From positions 1 through 35,363 of the forward strand of contig JAPOVP010000163.1 of assembly GCA_026708085.1 (NCBI GenBank): DNA of 35,363 nt, written 5' to 3'. This document shows positions 7,532 through 15,436 of this stretch, in pieces (position 1 is the stretch's first letter; each line of letters opens with the position of its first letter). Made by a program: the position numbers and the translations under genes. The notes beneath the pieces were generated by a model. The model saw only the letters and a program-made list of their open reading frames with translations. It was not told the DNA's origin and did no database searches. Source of the stretch: Caldilineaceae bacterium (GTDB taxonomy: Bacteria; Chloroflexota; Anaerolineae; Caldilineales; Caldilineaceae).

Positions 7532-8612
7532 TGCCCCCGCCTGTCTCCTGGTCGTCGTTTTCGGGAACCTGTCCTTCGGCGCTGACGTCGCGGTCTTGCG
7601 ACGAATCAGGGGCTTCGGGCGGCCATACCGAATCGTACCTGCTTTTGCGACTTTCTTCCTGTTCTTCCGTCTCGCCGCCCAGTTCTTCCGCCTCCAAGGC
7701 AACGACCCAGCGCTGCCAAGGGGCCTGTTGCCAGTCAAGTCCGAGACTCTCCAGGGATTGCCGAGACTCATTCAAGTGGCGGTCGCTGAAGGTCCGAAGG
7801 CGGAGACGGTTGGTATTTCCCTGCAAAGTGCTCGCCATGTGGGCGACAATCTGTCGCTCAGTATCGGTGTCCCACAGCGCGGGAGGCAGGGCGAAGAGCA
7901 GGCGAAGTTCATCTCGCCAGCGAAACTGCTGAACGAAACCGACCTCGTTTCCTTCTTGCAGAACCAGGAACACTTTTGAAGAACGTAAAGTGCTAGAGTG
8001 AATGGCGGCGATCATTTCCGTTTCTTCAGCAGCGGCGTCGGGATAAACAGAGGGCAAGAGTTCGGACATTCGAGGGCCGAACCGGGCTGAAATCTGGGGA
8101 GCGATACGAAAGTCTTCGGGTAAAGAGGGAGACTCCTTTAGCGGGAGCTCGCCCACCATCTGCGAATTCTGATAGTCAGCCGAACCCAGGCCGAGGTCGG
8201 TCAGGACTTGGGTGACTTCACTCGGCGAGGCGGTTGCGAAGCCAAAGTAAAAGTATGGATGGATGCCTTGGTACTCAATGTGGTCGAGAGCTGCGTCGAC
8301 GAGGTCGGCGAAATCCTCGCGGTTTTCTTCTATTTCCAGCGGTTCGACAAAGGCCCAGTCGAAGGTGCCGGCGGCATCGCCATCATATTGGACGATGACG
8401 AATCCGATGATGCGGTCGCCTTCAGTAGCCACGAATGTGTCCATCTGTTTGCCAAGAAAGCGGGGACCGAACCAGCGCATGAAAAGGAAACGCCGCCACC
8501 AGCTACCGGCGATCTGTTCCATGCTACTGACATCGCTGGTGATGCCGGACACGAGCATATTGAGGACATCCCTGACCTGTCTTGCGGTCGCCTTTCCGAT
8601 ATCAGTGGCCAT
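7515..8612 (-). CDS. GNAT-like acetyltransferase-related protein
   Basis: A 365-residue protein that resembles a tandem GNAT fold. Residues about 1-155 contain a strand pattern of the acetyltransferase type (TFVATEGDRIIGFVIVQYDG, then a WAFVEPLEIEENRE segment). A second half at about 160-315 includes SSKVFLVLQEGNEVGFVQQF. I do not see a clear acetyl-CoA-binding Q/RxxGxG/A loop, so catalytic activity is uncertain. The last 45 residues are acidic and low complexity (Glu, Asp, Ser, Gly). The ATG start lies within the end of the Nudix gene (11-base overlap) and the stop lies within the hydrolase gene, so the three genes are tightly coupled. Substrate unknown. Confidence 0.65.
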   Translation of the reverse strand: MATDIGKATARQVRDVLNMLVSGITSDVSSMEQIAGSWWRRFLFMRWFGPRFLGKQMDTFVATEGDRIIGFVIVQYDGDAAGTFDWAFVEPLEIEENREDFADLVDAALDHIEYQGIHPYFYFGFATASPSEVTQVLTDLGLGSADYQNSQMVGELPLKESPSLPEDFRIAPQISARFGPRMSELLPSVYPDAAAEETEMIAAIHSSTLRSSKVFLVLQEGNEVGFVQQFRWRDELRLLFALPPALWDTDTERQIVAHMASTLQGNTNRLRLRTFSDRHLNESRQSLESLGLDWQQAPWQRWVVALEAEELGGETEEQEESRKSRYDSVWPPEAPDSSQDRDVSAEGQVPENDDQETGGGNEEKS

Positions 8613-9171
8613 TCAGGTATTCCAAGGCAAGCTTGATGCAATCCTTCTCGCCGTCGTAAGCCAGCCGGCACAGGGCGTCATCTGTTGAGGCCCATTCGAC
8701 CTTCTGCACTTCCACGCTGTCGTCCGAGAGATTTCCTCCGACTACTCTGAGCAGAAAAAAGTCCACCTTTTTGAAGACGCGCTCGGGGACAGACCGGGCG
8801 TAGGTATCGAGATACTGGTAACAGACTGTCTTGAGGAAGGATTCGAACGTGGTCTCAAGGCCGGTTTCCTCCTCAACTTCCCTCAGGGCCGCCGACAGAG
8901 GCAACTCGGACGGGTAGAGCCGTCCTTTGGGCAGTTGCCAGCGGCGGCATTCCCTGTCGGTGGCGATCAAGGCGACCTGAATCGATTCACGGGCGCTGTT
9001 CTGATTCAGGCGGTAGGCAACGCCGCCAGCGGAATGGATATGGCGGACCGTGAATTCGTCGGAATGCTGCCTCTTTTCCTCACATGAGCCGGCACGCTGT
9101 TCAGAGCTATCACCATCACTTTGGGCCGAGCAGCTACTCTTCGCATTCCAACTTTCCGGCTGAGACTTCAT
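8602..9171 (-). CDS. Nudix hydrolase
   Basis: A 189-residue pyrophosphohydrolase that would cleave a nucleoside diphosphate linked to another moiety. The Nudix box is complete at residues about 83-105: G, five residues, E, seven residues, REVEEETGL. Upstream strands (AGGVAYRLNQN and ALIATDRECRRWQLPKG) match the start of the fold in Ap4A- or ADP-ribose-type enzymes. The first 40 residues are polar and probably disordered. ATG 9171 has AAAGGA seven bases upstream; a longer open frame exists but has no ribosome-binding site. It lies 105 bases after the unknown gene upstream and overlaps the GNAT-like gene. The preferred nucleotide cannot be told from the sequence. Confidence 0.92.
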   Translation of the reverse strand: MKSQPESWNAKSSCSAQSDGDSSEQRAGSCEEKRQHSDEFTVRHIHSAGGVAYRLNQNSARESIQVALIATDRECRRWQLPKGRLYPSELPLSAALREVEEETGLETTFESFLKTVCYQYLDTYARSVPERVFKKVDFFLLRVVGGNLSDDSVEVQKVEWASTDDALCRLAYDGEKDCIKLALEYLNGH

Positions 9172-9276
9172 CAAGATCCTTTCAATGAGGAGCAAGACCG
9201 GTATTTCAAGAAGGTGGACCGCAGTCGCGGCATCAGTTGGAACCACTTCCGGTGTGTACCCCTGCGGCTCACTTCT

Positions 9277-9795
9277 TCAAGACTTGCCGTTCTCCAACTG
9301 GATATCGAGCGCTACGGCACCTTCGGCAACAGTTGCAGCCAGCCCACGGGCAACTTGTTCCCAATTGTCCGGGGGAAACTGCGCCAGTTGACGAGGCAGG
9401 AGTGATGGTGTTATGAAGGGAAGTGCTCCCAACAGCTGCGAATGCGGCCACACTGTGCGGGAGCGGGCCAAAACGACATGAATTTCCATCCACTTCGAAA
9501 GCAGCACGAACCACTGGGCCAGTGCTTCACCTGCACCGACGACAGGCATCGCTGCCGGTTCGCCGTCAGCGATGCGAAAGGCAGCTCTGCCATCCTGGTC
9601 AATCCACAGACGCTGGGGAATCACCGGCCCTGGCGAGATTTGGGCGGAGGTCCATCGCGCGAAATGGCCGTGCAGATTTGAGACTATTGGTGGGGTCAGC
9701 CACTCAGCCGCCGTGGCGATTGGCCGGCTCAGAGGAGGATGGTGTTGAGATGTTGTGAGTGAACCGTTGTTTTCGTACCAGTACCACAAGGCCAT
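9277..9795 (-). CDS. Hypothetical protein, first gene of a minus-strand operon
   Basis: I do not recognise this 172-residue protein. It is soluble by composition, rich in Trp and Pro, with no signal peptide. Recognisable segments are PQRLWIDQDGRAAFRIADGE, which looks like a beta-hairpin, and GAGEALAQWFVLLSKWMEI, which looks like an amphipathic helix. The pattern of alternating strands and helices and the position as first gene of the Nudix/GNAT/hydrolase set support a real gene. The ATG at 9795 has no strong ribosome-binding site, so the start is uncertain. Confidence 0.6.
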   Translation of the reverse strand: MALWYWYENNGSLTTSQHHPPLSRPIATAAEWLTPPIVSNLHGHFARWTSAQISPGPVIPQRLWIDQDGRAAFRIADGEPAAMPVVGAGEALAQWFVLLSKWMEIHVVLARSRTVWPHSQLLGALPFITPSLLPRQLAQFPPDNWEQVARGLAATVAEGAVALDIQLENGKS

Positions 9796-10109
9796 GGCGA
9801 GCGCTCTGTCTGTCGAAGAGTACCGTTTGTTCCTGACATGAACTTTCCAAGTGTTGGCGGGTGCCGGGCACCAGTGGGCGCCGGACCGTCCTGTTCAGGA
9901 CGCGCCTCCCAAGGGTGGCAGGTCAAGTCTCATATGGCTCAGAGGGCCGGCCTACCCCTGTCGATCGGTACCATGATCTGGCAAAGATGATATCACAGTC
10001 GGTGGAAAACCGCAGCCCCAGAGGTTGGAGAGGGGCACTATCTGCGGTATGATGCAGCCGCTGTGCAATCGGGAGGTAGTTCGGATAGGAAATGGAAAGT
10101 TTTTCGTAA
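9796..10109. other. Divergent intergenic region
   Basis: A 314-base gap between divergently read genes, so it should hold promoters for both. It contains a palindrome GGTGCCGGGCACC at 9860-9872 and a good sigma-70-like promoter for the ribonuclease D gene at 10025-10053. I see no open reading frame of quality and no RNA gene. Confidence 0.5.
10025..10053 (+). promoter_or_regulatory. Candidate sigma-70 promoter for ribonuclease D
   Basis: TTGGAG (10025-10030) and TATGAT (10048-10053) are separated by exactly 17 bases, about 60 bases before the GTG start. The matches to consensus are four of six and five of six. No expression data support it. Confidence 0.45.
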
Positions 10110-11339
10110 GTGACTCGCAAAAGGCCTAAGAACGGGCGTCGAAACTCCATCGCACCCCCGAAACTGGTGCAGTCCATTCCCCAATATGTTGCATTTCTAA
10201 GGCACGTTTCCGGGCAGCCGTGGCTGGCGCTGGATACGGAGAGCGACAGCCTTTTCCGTTATGTCCCCAGGGTCTGCCTCATTCAGATAACTTGCGCCGC
10301 CGATCCGGCAGTGAAGCCTTCGCCATCTGGTCTCGCGAGAGTCGTCGACTATCTGATTGACCCACTGCAGCTGCGAGAACTGTCCGAACTTGGAGACATA
10401 CTGGCTGATGAATCCACCGAAGTCATCCTGCATGCAGCCGAAAACGATATCATTACGCTTCAGAGGGACTTCGATTTCCGGCTCAGGCAGATATACGATA
10501 CACAGCTTGCTGCCCGAATTCTGGGGCGGCAGGGGGTAGGTCTGGCCAAAGTGTTGGAGGAGGAGTTTGGTGTCGTCAGTGACAAGAGAATGCAACGCAC
10601 TGACTGGGGAAAGCGCCCTCTGACGCCGCAGCAGTTGACTTACGCGCAGATCGATACTCACTACTTGCCTGCTCTGCGGGCCCGCCAGTTGCGGACGTTA
10701 GAGGAAAGAGGTCGAAAGGAAGAAGCGCGGGCCGCATTCCGGATGCTGGAAACGATCGAATACAGGCCACCGGAGCCGAGAACTGTTTGGCAGATGAAGC
10801 AGATTCGAACAGTTGCTGAAAAGGACTTGGGTGTACTGCAGGCGATTTGGGAATGGCGAGAGAAGTTTTCCAGGCAGGCAGACCGACCGCCCTTCAAAGT
10901 CCTGGGAGAGAAGACATTGGTAGTTTTGTCCCAAGAGCGGCCGTGGTCGATGGCTTTGCTCAGGGACATTCCCGGGCTCAGCTCACGGCAGATTTCCTGG
11001 TTTGGCAAGGAGTTGCTGGAAGCGGTCCGCAGGGGTGAGCGAATGCCCGCTCCCCAGCGACCGACCCCGGTTCGGAAGACCGAGCCAGTTCTAACCCGGG
11101 CGGGCAAGAAGCGATATGAAGCTCTGCGCCAGTGGCGAACAGAAACTGCAGCGGCACGCGGTGTCGATCCCGACATCGTCTTCAGCAACGAGACTTTGCT
11201 TCAGATAGCCGCTTGCCGACCTTTGACCTTGGATGCACTTCGGAAGATTCCTGCGGTGGGGGGGTGGAAGGCGCAAACGTATGGGGGGGAGCTCTTCCCT
11301 CTACTCGGGAACGGCGAGGCGGATTCTCCATCCTCGTGA
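10110..11339 (+). CDS. rnd: Ribonuclease D
   Basis: 3'-to-5' exoribonuclease of the DEDDy family, involved in 3' maturation of tRNA and other stable RNAs. The 409-residue protein has the exonuclease domain at about residues 20-200 with all acidic ligands: D42 and E44 (LDTES), D113 (HAAENDI), and Y178 with D182 (YAQIDTHYL). Two HRDC-type helical modules follow (about 230-310 and 335-405), as in canonical RNase D. The N-terminus is basic. The start is GTG at 10110, with GGAAAG about ten bases upstream; an ATG at 10092 is immediately closed by a stop and is out of play. The gene converges on ftsH, with 78 bases between the stops. Confidence 0.93.
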   Translation: MTRKRPKNGRRNSIAPPKLVQSIPQYVAFLRHVSGQPWLALDTESDSLFRYVPRVCLIQITCAADPAVKPSPSGLARVVDYLIDPLQLRELSELGDILADESTEVILHAAENDIITLQRDFDFRLRQIYDTQLAARILGRQGVGLAKVLEEEFGVVSDKRMQRTDWGKRPLTPQQLTYAQIDTHYLPALRARQLRTLEERGRKEEARAAFRMLETIEYRPPEPRTVWQMKQIRTVAEKDLGVLQAIWEWREKFSRQADRPPFKVLGEKTLVVLSQERPWSMALLRDIPGLSSRQISWFGKELLEAVRRGERMPAPQRPTPVRKTEPVLTRAGKKRYEALRQWRTETAAARGVDPDIVFSNETLLQIAACRPLTLDALRKIPAVGGWKAQTYGGELFPLLGNGEADSPSS

Positions 11340-11417
11340 CCTTCCTCGTACCAGCTTACTCTCTTCAGTCTGGACTGGAAGTGGAATCTTCTAAGCTCAG
11401 AGGCTGCGAGGCTCGTG

Positions 11418-13283
11418 TCATGCGGGTTGCAGGGAGAGGGGATTGGGCAGTTCGTCTGCGCCGATGTTGCCTTCGAATATTTCGACGAACTCCTCCTCTT
11501 CCAACGTTTCGCGCTTGAGCAGAGCCTCAGCGACCGCGTCCAAGCGCAGACGATGGACCCTGAGAATGTTTCGCACGCGGTCGTGCTGTTCGTTTACGAT
11601 TCGCTGCACCTCGCTGTCCAACGCCTCCGCGACCTCTTCGCTGTAGTCGCGTTGCTCGGTCAACTCCCTTCCCAGGAATGGATTCTCCTCCTGACTTCCA
11701 ATTTGAAGAGGACCCATGGTATCGCTCATGCCGTACTTCATAACCATCGCGCGCGCCATGCGGGTTATCGTCTGAATGTCATCGCTGGCCCCGTTGGAGA
11801 TGTCGCCGAAGACAAGCTCCTCTGCCACACGTCCTCCCAGCCCTACAGCGATGCGGTCAACGAAGTAGGACCGCGGCAACAGGTAGCGATCTCGCTCGGG
11901 CACAGTCAGTGTAACGCCACCTGACATCCCGCGGGGAATGATGGAAACTTTCCGGAGAGGGTCTGCCCCCTTGACGACGTGTGCAATGATGGCGTGTCCG
12001 GATTCATGGTAGGCAACGACGCGTCGTTCGCGGTCGGTGATGAGGCGGCTTCGGCGTTCCGGCCCTCCCATGGCAATTCGTTCAATCGACTCCTGCATTT
12101 CGGTCATGGAAATTGTGCGCCGGTTCCGCCGTGCGGCGAGGATTGCGGCTTCGTTAACAAGGTTTTCCAGGTCAGCGCCAACGAAGCCAGGCGTCTGCCG
12201 GGCGATCAGATCCAGATTCACGTCAGGATCCAATGGCTTGCCCTTGACGTGGACGTCGAGAATTGCCCTGCGTCCCTGCAGGTCGGGGCGGTCCATGGTG
12301 ACTCGCCTGTCGAAGCGGCCGGGGCGCAGCAGGGCAGGATCGAGGATGTCGGGGCGGTTGGTAGCGGCGACGAGGATGACGTTGGTATCTGTGCCGAAGC
12401 CGTCCATCTCGACGAGGATTTGATTCAGCGTCTGTTCGCGTTCATCGTGGGAGCCGCCGAGGCCTGTACCACGATAGCGCCCGACGGCGTCGATTTCATC
12501 GATGAAGACGATGCAGGGGCTGTTTCGCTTAGCCTGCTCGAAGAGATCGCGCACACGGCTGGCGCCAACGCCGACAAACATTTCGACGAATTCTGAGCCG
12601 CTGATGCTGAAAAAGGGCACTCCGGCTTCGCCTGAGACGGCTTTGGCCATCAAGGTCTTGCCCGTCCCAGGGGGGCCGACCAGCAGTACGCCCTTAGGGA
12701 TGCGAGCCCCCAGGGCGACAAATTTCTGCGGCTCTTTCAGGAACTCGACGATCTCCTCGAGCTCCTGCTTGGCCTCATCGGCGCCGGCGACATCGCCGAA
12801 GGTGACGGTGGGCCGGTCGCCGACAAACATGCGCGCTTTGCTCTTCCCGAAAGAGAGGGCCTGATTGTTGCCGGACTGGCTCTGGCGGAAAAGGAACAGA
12901 AATAGTCCGGCGATCAGGATTAGCGGAAGAAGATTTATGACCAAGGCAAACCAATTGCCTGAATTGGAGGGAGGCTGGACATTGATTTTGACCTGTGACA
13001 GTCTTTCCTCAGAGACGCCCATGCCCTGCATAGTCCGGGTCAGAGCGACGCCCTCTTCCTTGCGGCTGGCAAGAGGCTGTTCGCCGCCCTGCGAAAAGAT
13101 TTGCAGTCTTTCCCCGCGGACGTCAATGCGGGAGACCTCGCCGCGCTCGATCTGATTTGCAACGTCGCTCAAGCTGATGGTCTGCGGCCTCTCGTTGGGT
13201 CCGTAGACATTCAGGAACAGGGCGGCGGCGGCCACTAATATCAGCAGATATACAAATGCGTTTCGGGTCCAGTTCCCGCTCAC
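11418..13283 (-). CDS. ftsH: ATP-dependent zinc metalloprotease FtsH
   Basis: Membrane-anchored AAA+ protease that degrades misfolded membrane proteins and selected regulators. The 621-residue protein has two transmembrane helices (about 9-26 and 111-132) flanking an extracytoplasmic domain. The AAA module has Walker A GPPGTGKT at 203-210, Walker B IVFIDEID at 258-265 and the arginine-finger region [10 protein letters not shown] near 318-327. The zinc site is HESGH at 426-430, with a further acidic ligand in GASDDI near 502. Length and motif order are normal for the family. The start is GTG at 13283, preceded by CCGGAGG four bases upstream. It lies downstream of PhyH 4 on the same strand, separated by 207 bases. 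Confidence 0.97.
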   Translation of the reverse strand: MSGNWTRNAFVYLLILVAAAALFLNVYGPNERPQTISLSDVANQIERGEVSRIDVRGERLQIFSQGGEQPLASRKEEGVALTRTMQGMGVSEERLSQVKINVQPPSNSGNWFALVINLLPLILIAGLFLFLFRQSQSGNNQALSFGKSKARMFVGDRPTVTFGDVAGADEAKQELEEIVEFLKEPQKFVALGARIPKGVLLVGPPGTGKTLMAKAVSGEAGVPFFSISGSEFVEMFVGVGASRVRDLFEQAKRNSPCIVFIDEIDAVGRYRGTGLGGSHDEREQTLNQILVEMDGFGTDTNVILVAATNRPDILDPALLRPGRFDRRVTMDRPDLQGRRAILDVHVKGKPLDPDVNLDLIARQTPGFVGADLENLVNEAAILAARRNRRTISMTEMQESIERIAMGGPERRSRLITDRERRVVAYHESGHAIIAHVVKGADPLRKVSIIPRGMSGGVTLTVPERDRYLLPRSYFVDRIAVGLGGRVAEELVFGDISNGASDDIQTITRMARAMVMKYGMSDTMGPLQIGSQEENPFLGRELTEQRDYSEEVAEALDSEVQRIVNEQHDRVRNILRVHRLRLDAVAEALLKRETLEEEEFVEIFEGNIGADELPNPLSLQPA

Positions 13284-13319
13284 ATTGCCTCCGGAGCAAT
13301 CAGAGTTGGCTTCACAGGG

Positions 13320-13330
13320 AGTATATCATA
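13320..13330 (-). promoter_or_regulatory. AT-rich candidate -10 region upstream of ftsH
   Basis: On the minus strand this reads TATGATATACT, about 40 bases before the ftsH start, in a GC-rich surrounding. It contains both TATGAT and TATACT as possible -10 boxes; no convincing -35 box is visible. The core ATGATATAC also occurs in intergenic DNA at 5480-5488 and 14673-14681. Confidence 0.3.
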
Positions 13331-13490
13331 GGGGCTCCCTTAACATGAAGTATTGCCGAATGTTCGAGCCTTGACAGTGTGCCGGGTTCCCATTCCACCA
13401 TTTGGGTAGAAAACAGCGGGGCGCAGTGAATTCAGGCTCAGCTGAGCGTGCTCGCCGACAGGCTTTCCGACGTTTACTCAGTCGCAGAAG

Positions 13491-14468
13491 TTACGTATGC
13501 AGCTCGCCTAGAGACCTCTCGTCCTGGCTGACGAATTCGGCAACAGGGCTTTCCACGCGCCCGTAGCCGCTCCAGGTCTTGAATCCCAGAAGTCCAAGCA
13601 GATCCGGGGAAGCATCTGCCAGCAGTTCGGAACGTGCGCCAATGGTGAAGTTCTCTTGAGGGCGGAACTGCGGTCCGCAGAAGGTGGTCAGCAGGCCGTA
13701 ACGGTTTCCGGAGCCGACATTGGCGCCGGTGCCGTGCCAAAGCCGTCCATCAAAGACCATGGCCGTGCCGGCAGGCCCTTCAGCGGCCAGTGCTTCCGCC
13801 TGGTCAGAAGGACGGGGAGGCCGGCCCCGAAGGTGGCTTCCGGGCACGAGCAGAGTCCCGCCGTTTTCGGCACTGAAATCGTTTAGCATCCACATTACAT
13901 TGACGCATACGCAGGGTGCAATCATCTGCGGAGGATCTTCGCCCTTCAGATTGGAGCGCTGGCGAGAAATCGAACCGACCGGTACCGGTGAAGGCTCTCG
14001 ATTGATGGGGTGGGGCATCCACCATTGATCGGTATGCAGATTCATGGCGACGCCGCCCGGTTTGGCGATATTGGCTGAGTAGCTGGACAGGAGGTATTCG
14101 TCGCCCAGAACATGATCGACGACATCGCGTACGCGCTCGGTAAAGAGTATCTGGAGGAAGATGCGGCCCTTGTTTACCAGCATCCATACACGTTGATTTA
14201 CGCCTCCGGCCTCAGCCGTGTAGGCCTGCTGTCTGGGGCGTCCCCTGCCGTCGGTGAAGGCACCCCACTGCTGTTTCGGGCCCCCGTCCTCAAAGGCGGC
14301 GCCCAGTTCCAATTCGGCTGCCGCCTGTTCCTTCAATCTACTGAGAGCGGCGTCCACTACCGCCGGTTCCAGCGCGTTTTCAATGAGACAGTAGCCATAT
14401 TCGTCTATATCGGACTTAGCCTTTACGAGGTTTGAGGTCGCTTTGGGCACAATCGAGGTGCGGTGCAT
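13491..14468 (-). CDS. Phytanoyl-CoA dioxygenase (PhyH) family protein 4
   Basis: Fourth Fe(II)/2-oxoglutarate oxygenase of the window, 325 residues, apart from the other three. The iron ligands are H145 and D147 (NLHTDQWWM) and distal H245 (LWHGTGAN), with R256 (GNRYGLL) as probable 2-oxoglutarate anchor. The family motif ENGGTLLVPGSHLRGR at about 201-216 is intact. ATG 14468 has AGGAGG six bases upstream, a strong site; the open frame extends 18 codons further but without such a site. The spacing between HTD and the distal histidine is longer than in the other paralogues, owing to a loop around residues 150-185. Substrate unknown. Confidence 0.92.
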   Translation of the reverse strand: MHRTSIVPKATSNLVKAKSDIDEYGYCLIENALEPAVVDAALSRLKEQAAAELELGAAFEDGGPKQQWGAFTDGRGRPRQQAYTAEAGGVNQRVWMLVNKGRIFLQILFTERVRDVVDHVLGDEYLLSSYSANIAKPGGVAMNLHTDQWWMPHPINREPSPVPVGSISRQRSNLKGEDPPQMIAPCVCVNVMWMLNDFSAENGGTLLVPGSHLRGRPPRPSDQAEALAAEGPAGTAMVFDGRLWHGTGANVGSGNRYGLLTTFCGPQFRPQENFTIGARSELLADASPDLLGLLGFKTWSGYGRVESPVAEFVSQDERSLGELHT

Positions 14469-14568
14469 AGAGTTCCTCCTGACAGGGCAGTTTTGGGTAC
14501 TGTAATCCATTATTGCAAGCACGGCAATGCTAATGTTCGTTCAAGTTCAGAACACGAGCATTTGCATA

Positions 14569-14611
14569 TTTCGTATTGCGCATTGCGTACTCCGTATTCC
14601 GGATCGCGTAG
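14569..14611. repeat. Degenerate short tandem repeat (cgtattgcg-like)
   Basis: The stretch repeats variants of cgtattgcg, cattgcgta and cgtattccg. This pattern of slightly diverged units suggests an old slippage array. No function is visible. Confidence 0.45.
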
Positions 14612-14956
14612 AAGCAGGCAAGACAGGCGGAAGTCCATTTCGTATCCAGCGTGAGACGTTTTGGTCTCAGGCATGATATACAAAGGCATCAGTGCTGTTT
14701 AGTTGGTTAACAGAGCTTTTACAAGGTATGGCAATGCCCAGGCGAATGCGGAAAGCTGGGCCAATGGTTGCAGGCCGAGTGGCTTTCCCCTGGTCGCGTC
14801 CTCGACAGCCTTCGGTAGTGCAGGCATTTTTGAGAGGATCGGCTTCGAAGGGGTGGGATTGCAGAGTGCCTTTTCGTAATGCCTTCCGGTCGACCGTAAG
14901 GCGTGCCATCAGCCTGTGTGGCCTGCGTTCATCTGTTGCCTGAATTTTTTGCCGGG

Positions 14957-15280
14957 TGCATTATAGATTTGGGGTTGGGATAGTCTGGCGGGGAATTCAT
15001 GGCGGCGGTGGCTGTAACTGTTTAACGTCTTTTGGCGAGACGGAGTGCAGGCCCCAGGCCTGGCCTCACGGTGGAGTCCGTCAGTTGGGCGTGCGGGCAG
15101 GCACAAGGCCGGCTCCTGCGGGGAATACGTAGGACTGGGGGGACGCGGTTTGGCGAAACCCTTTCGACTGGGCACCTGTTACGAATGTAGACACCAGGTC
15201 GGCGAGGCATGTTGTAGGAGAGGGGGCGTTGCGGGGGCGGAGCCCCCGCACAAGGGAGGGCCGAATAGGCCCGACCGCCC
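14957..15280. repeat. Long intergenic repeat, copy B
   Basis: About 320 bases aligning with 33608-33906. Shared blocks include gtgcatt, ggcggggaat, ttttgg with gaacgc/gagacg variants, ggcacc near 15171 and ggcatgttgtagga near 15207. The right end (15224-15280) is the structured module also found at 1-55: outer stem GGGCG/CGCCC, hairpin GCGGGGGC/GCCCCCGC and a second hairpin GGGCC, loop GAATA, GGCCC. No transposase lies nearby, so it may be a non-autonomous element. Confidence 0.7.
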
Positions 15281-15287
15281 GGAACTG

Positions 15288-15350
15288 CAGTGGTCAGTGG
15301 TCAGTGGTCAGTGGTTAGTGGTCAGTGGTTAGTGGTCAGTGGTTAGTGGT
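15288..15350. repeat. Perfect heptamer array, nine units
   Basis: Nine consecutive heptamers of form (c/t)agtggt with no insertions: four cagtggt, then alternating tagtggt and cagtggt, ending in tagtggt. It starts seven bases after structured repeat copy B, as a shorter array does after copy A. Confidence 0.85.
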
Positions 15351-15436
15351 CAGGGGAGGCGCTTCACCTAATTCAGGGTTGAAAGCGGACTGGACTTGGC
15401 TCCGTTGCTATCCGAGGTTCAGGAAAGATCACCCCA

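Larger units (their letters stand above)
14469..15436. other. Gene-free region filled with repeats
   Basis: Nearly one kilobase without a credible gene between divergent PhyH 4 and the membrane-protein operon. From left to right it holds a degenerate decamer-like array (14569-14611), a hairpin TGAGAC/GTCTCA (14652-14669), the long repeat shared with 33608-33906 (14957-15280) and a heptamer array (15288-15350). Open frames of 60-95 codons are present on both strands, but they follow the repeats and show no domain pattern. Confidence 0.6.

Noticed and set aside
11979..12596. 205-codon plus-strand open frame inside ftsH
   Set aside because: Antisense shadow of the AAA domain; no ribosome-binding site.
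13436..13447. Palindrome GCTCAGCTGAGC after PhyH 4
   Set aside because: Perfect over 12 bases, but no T-run and no likely regulated start nearby; too little to call a site.
15045..15332. Plus-strand frame across repeat copy B and the heptamer array
   Set aside because: It translates the repeat (ending in VVSGQWLVVSG) and is not kept in copy C, so it is unlikely to be a gene.
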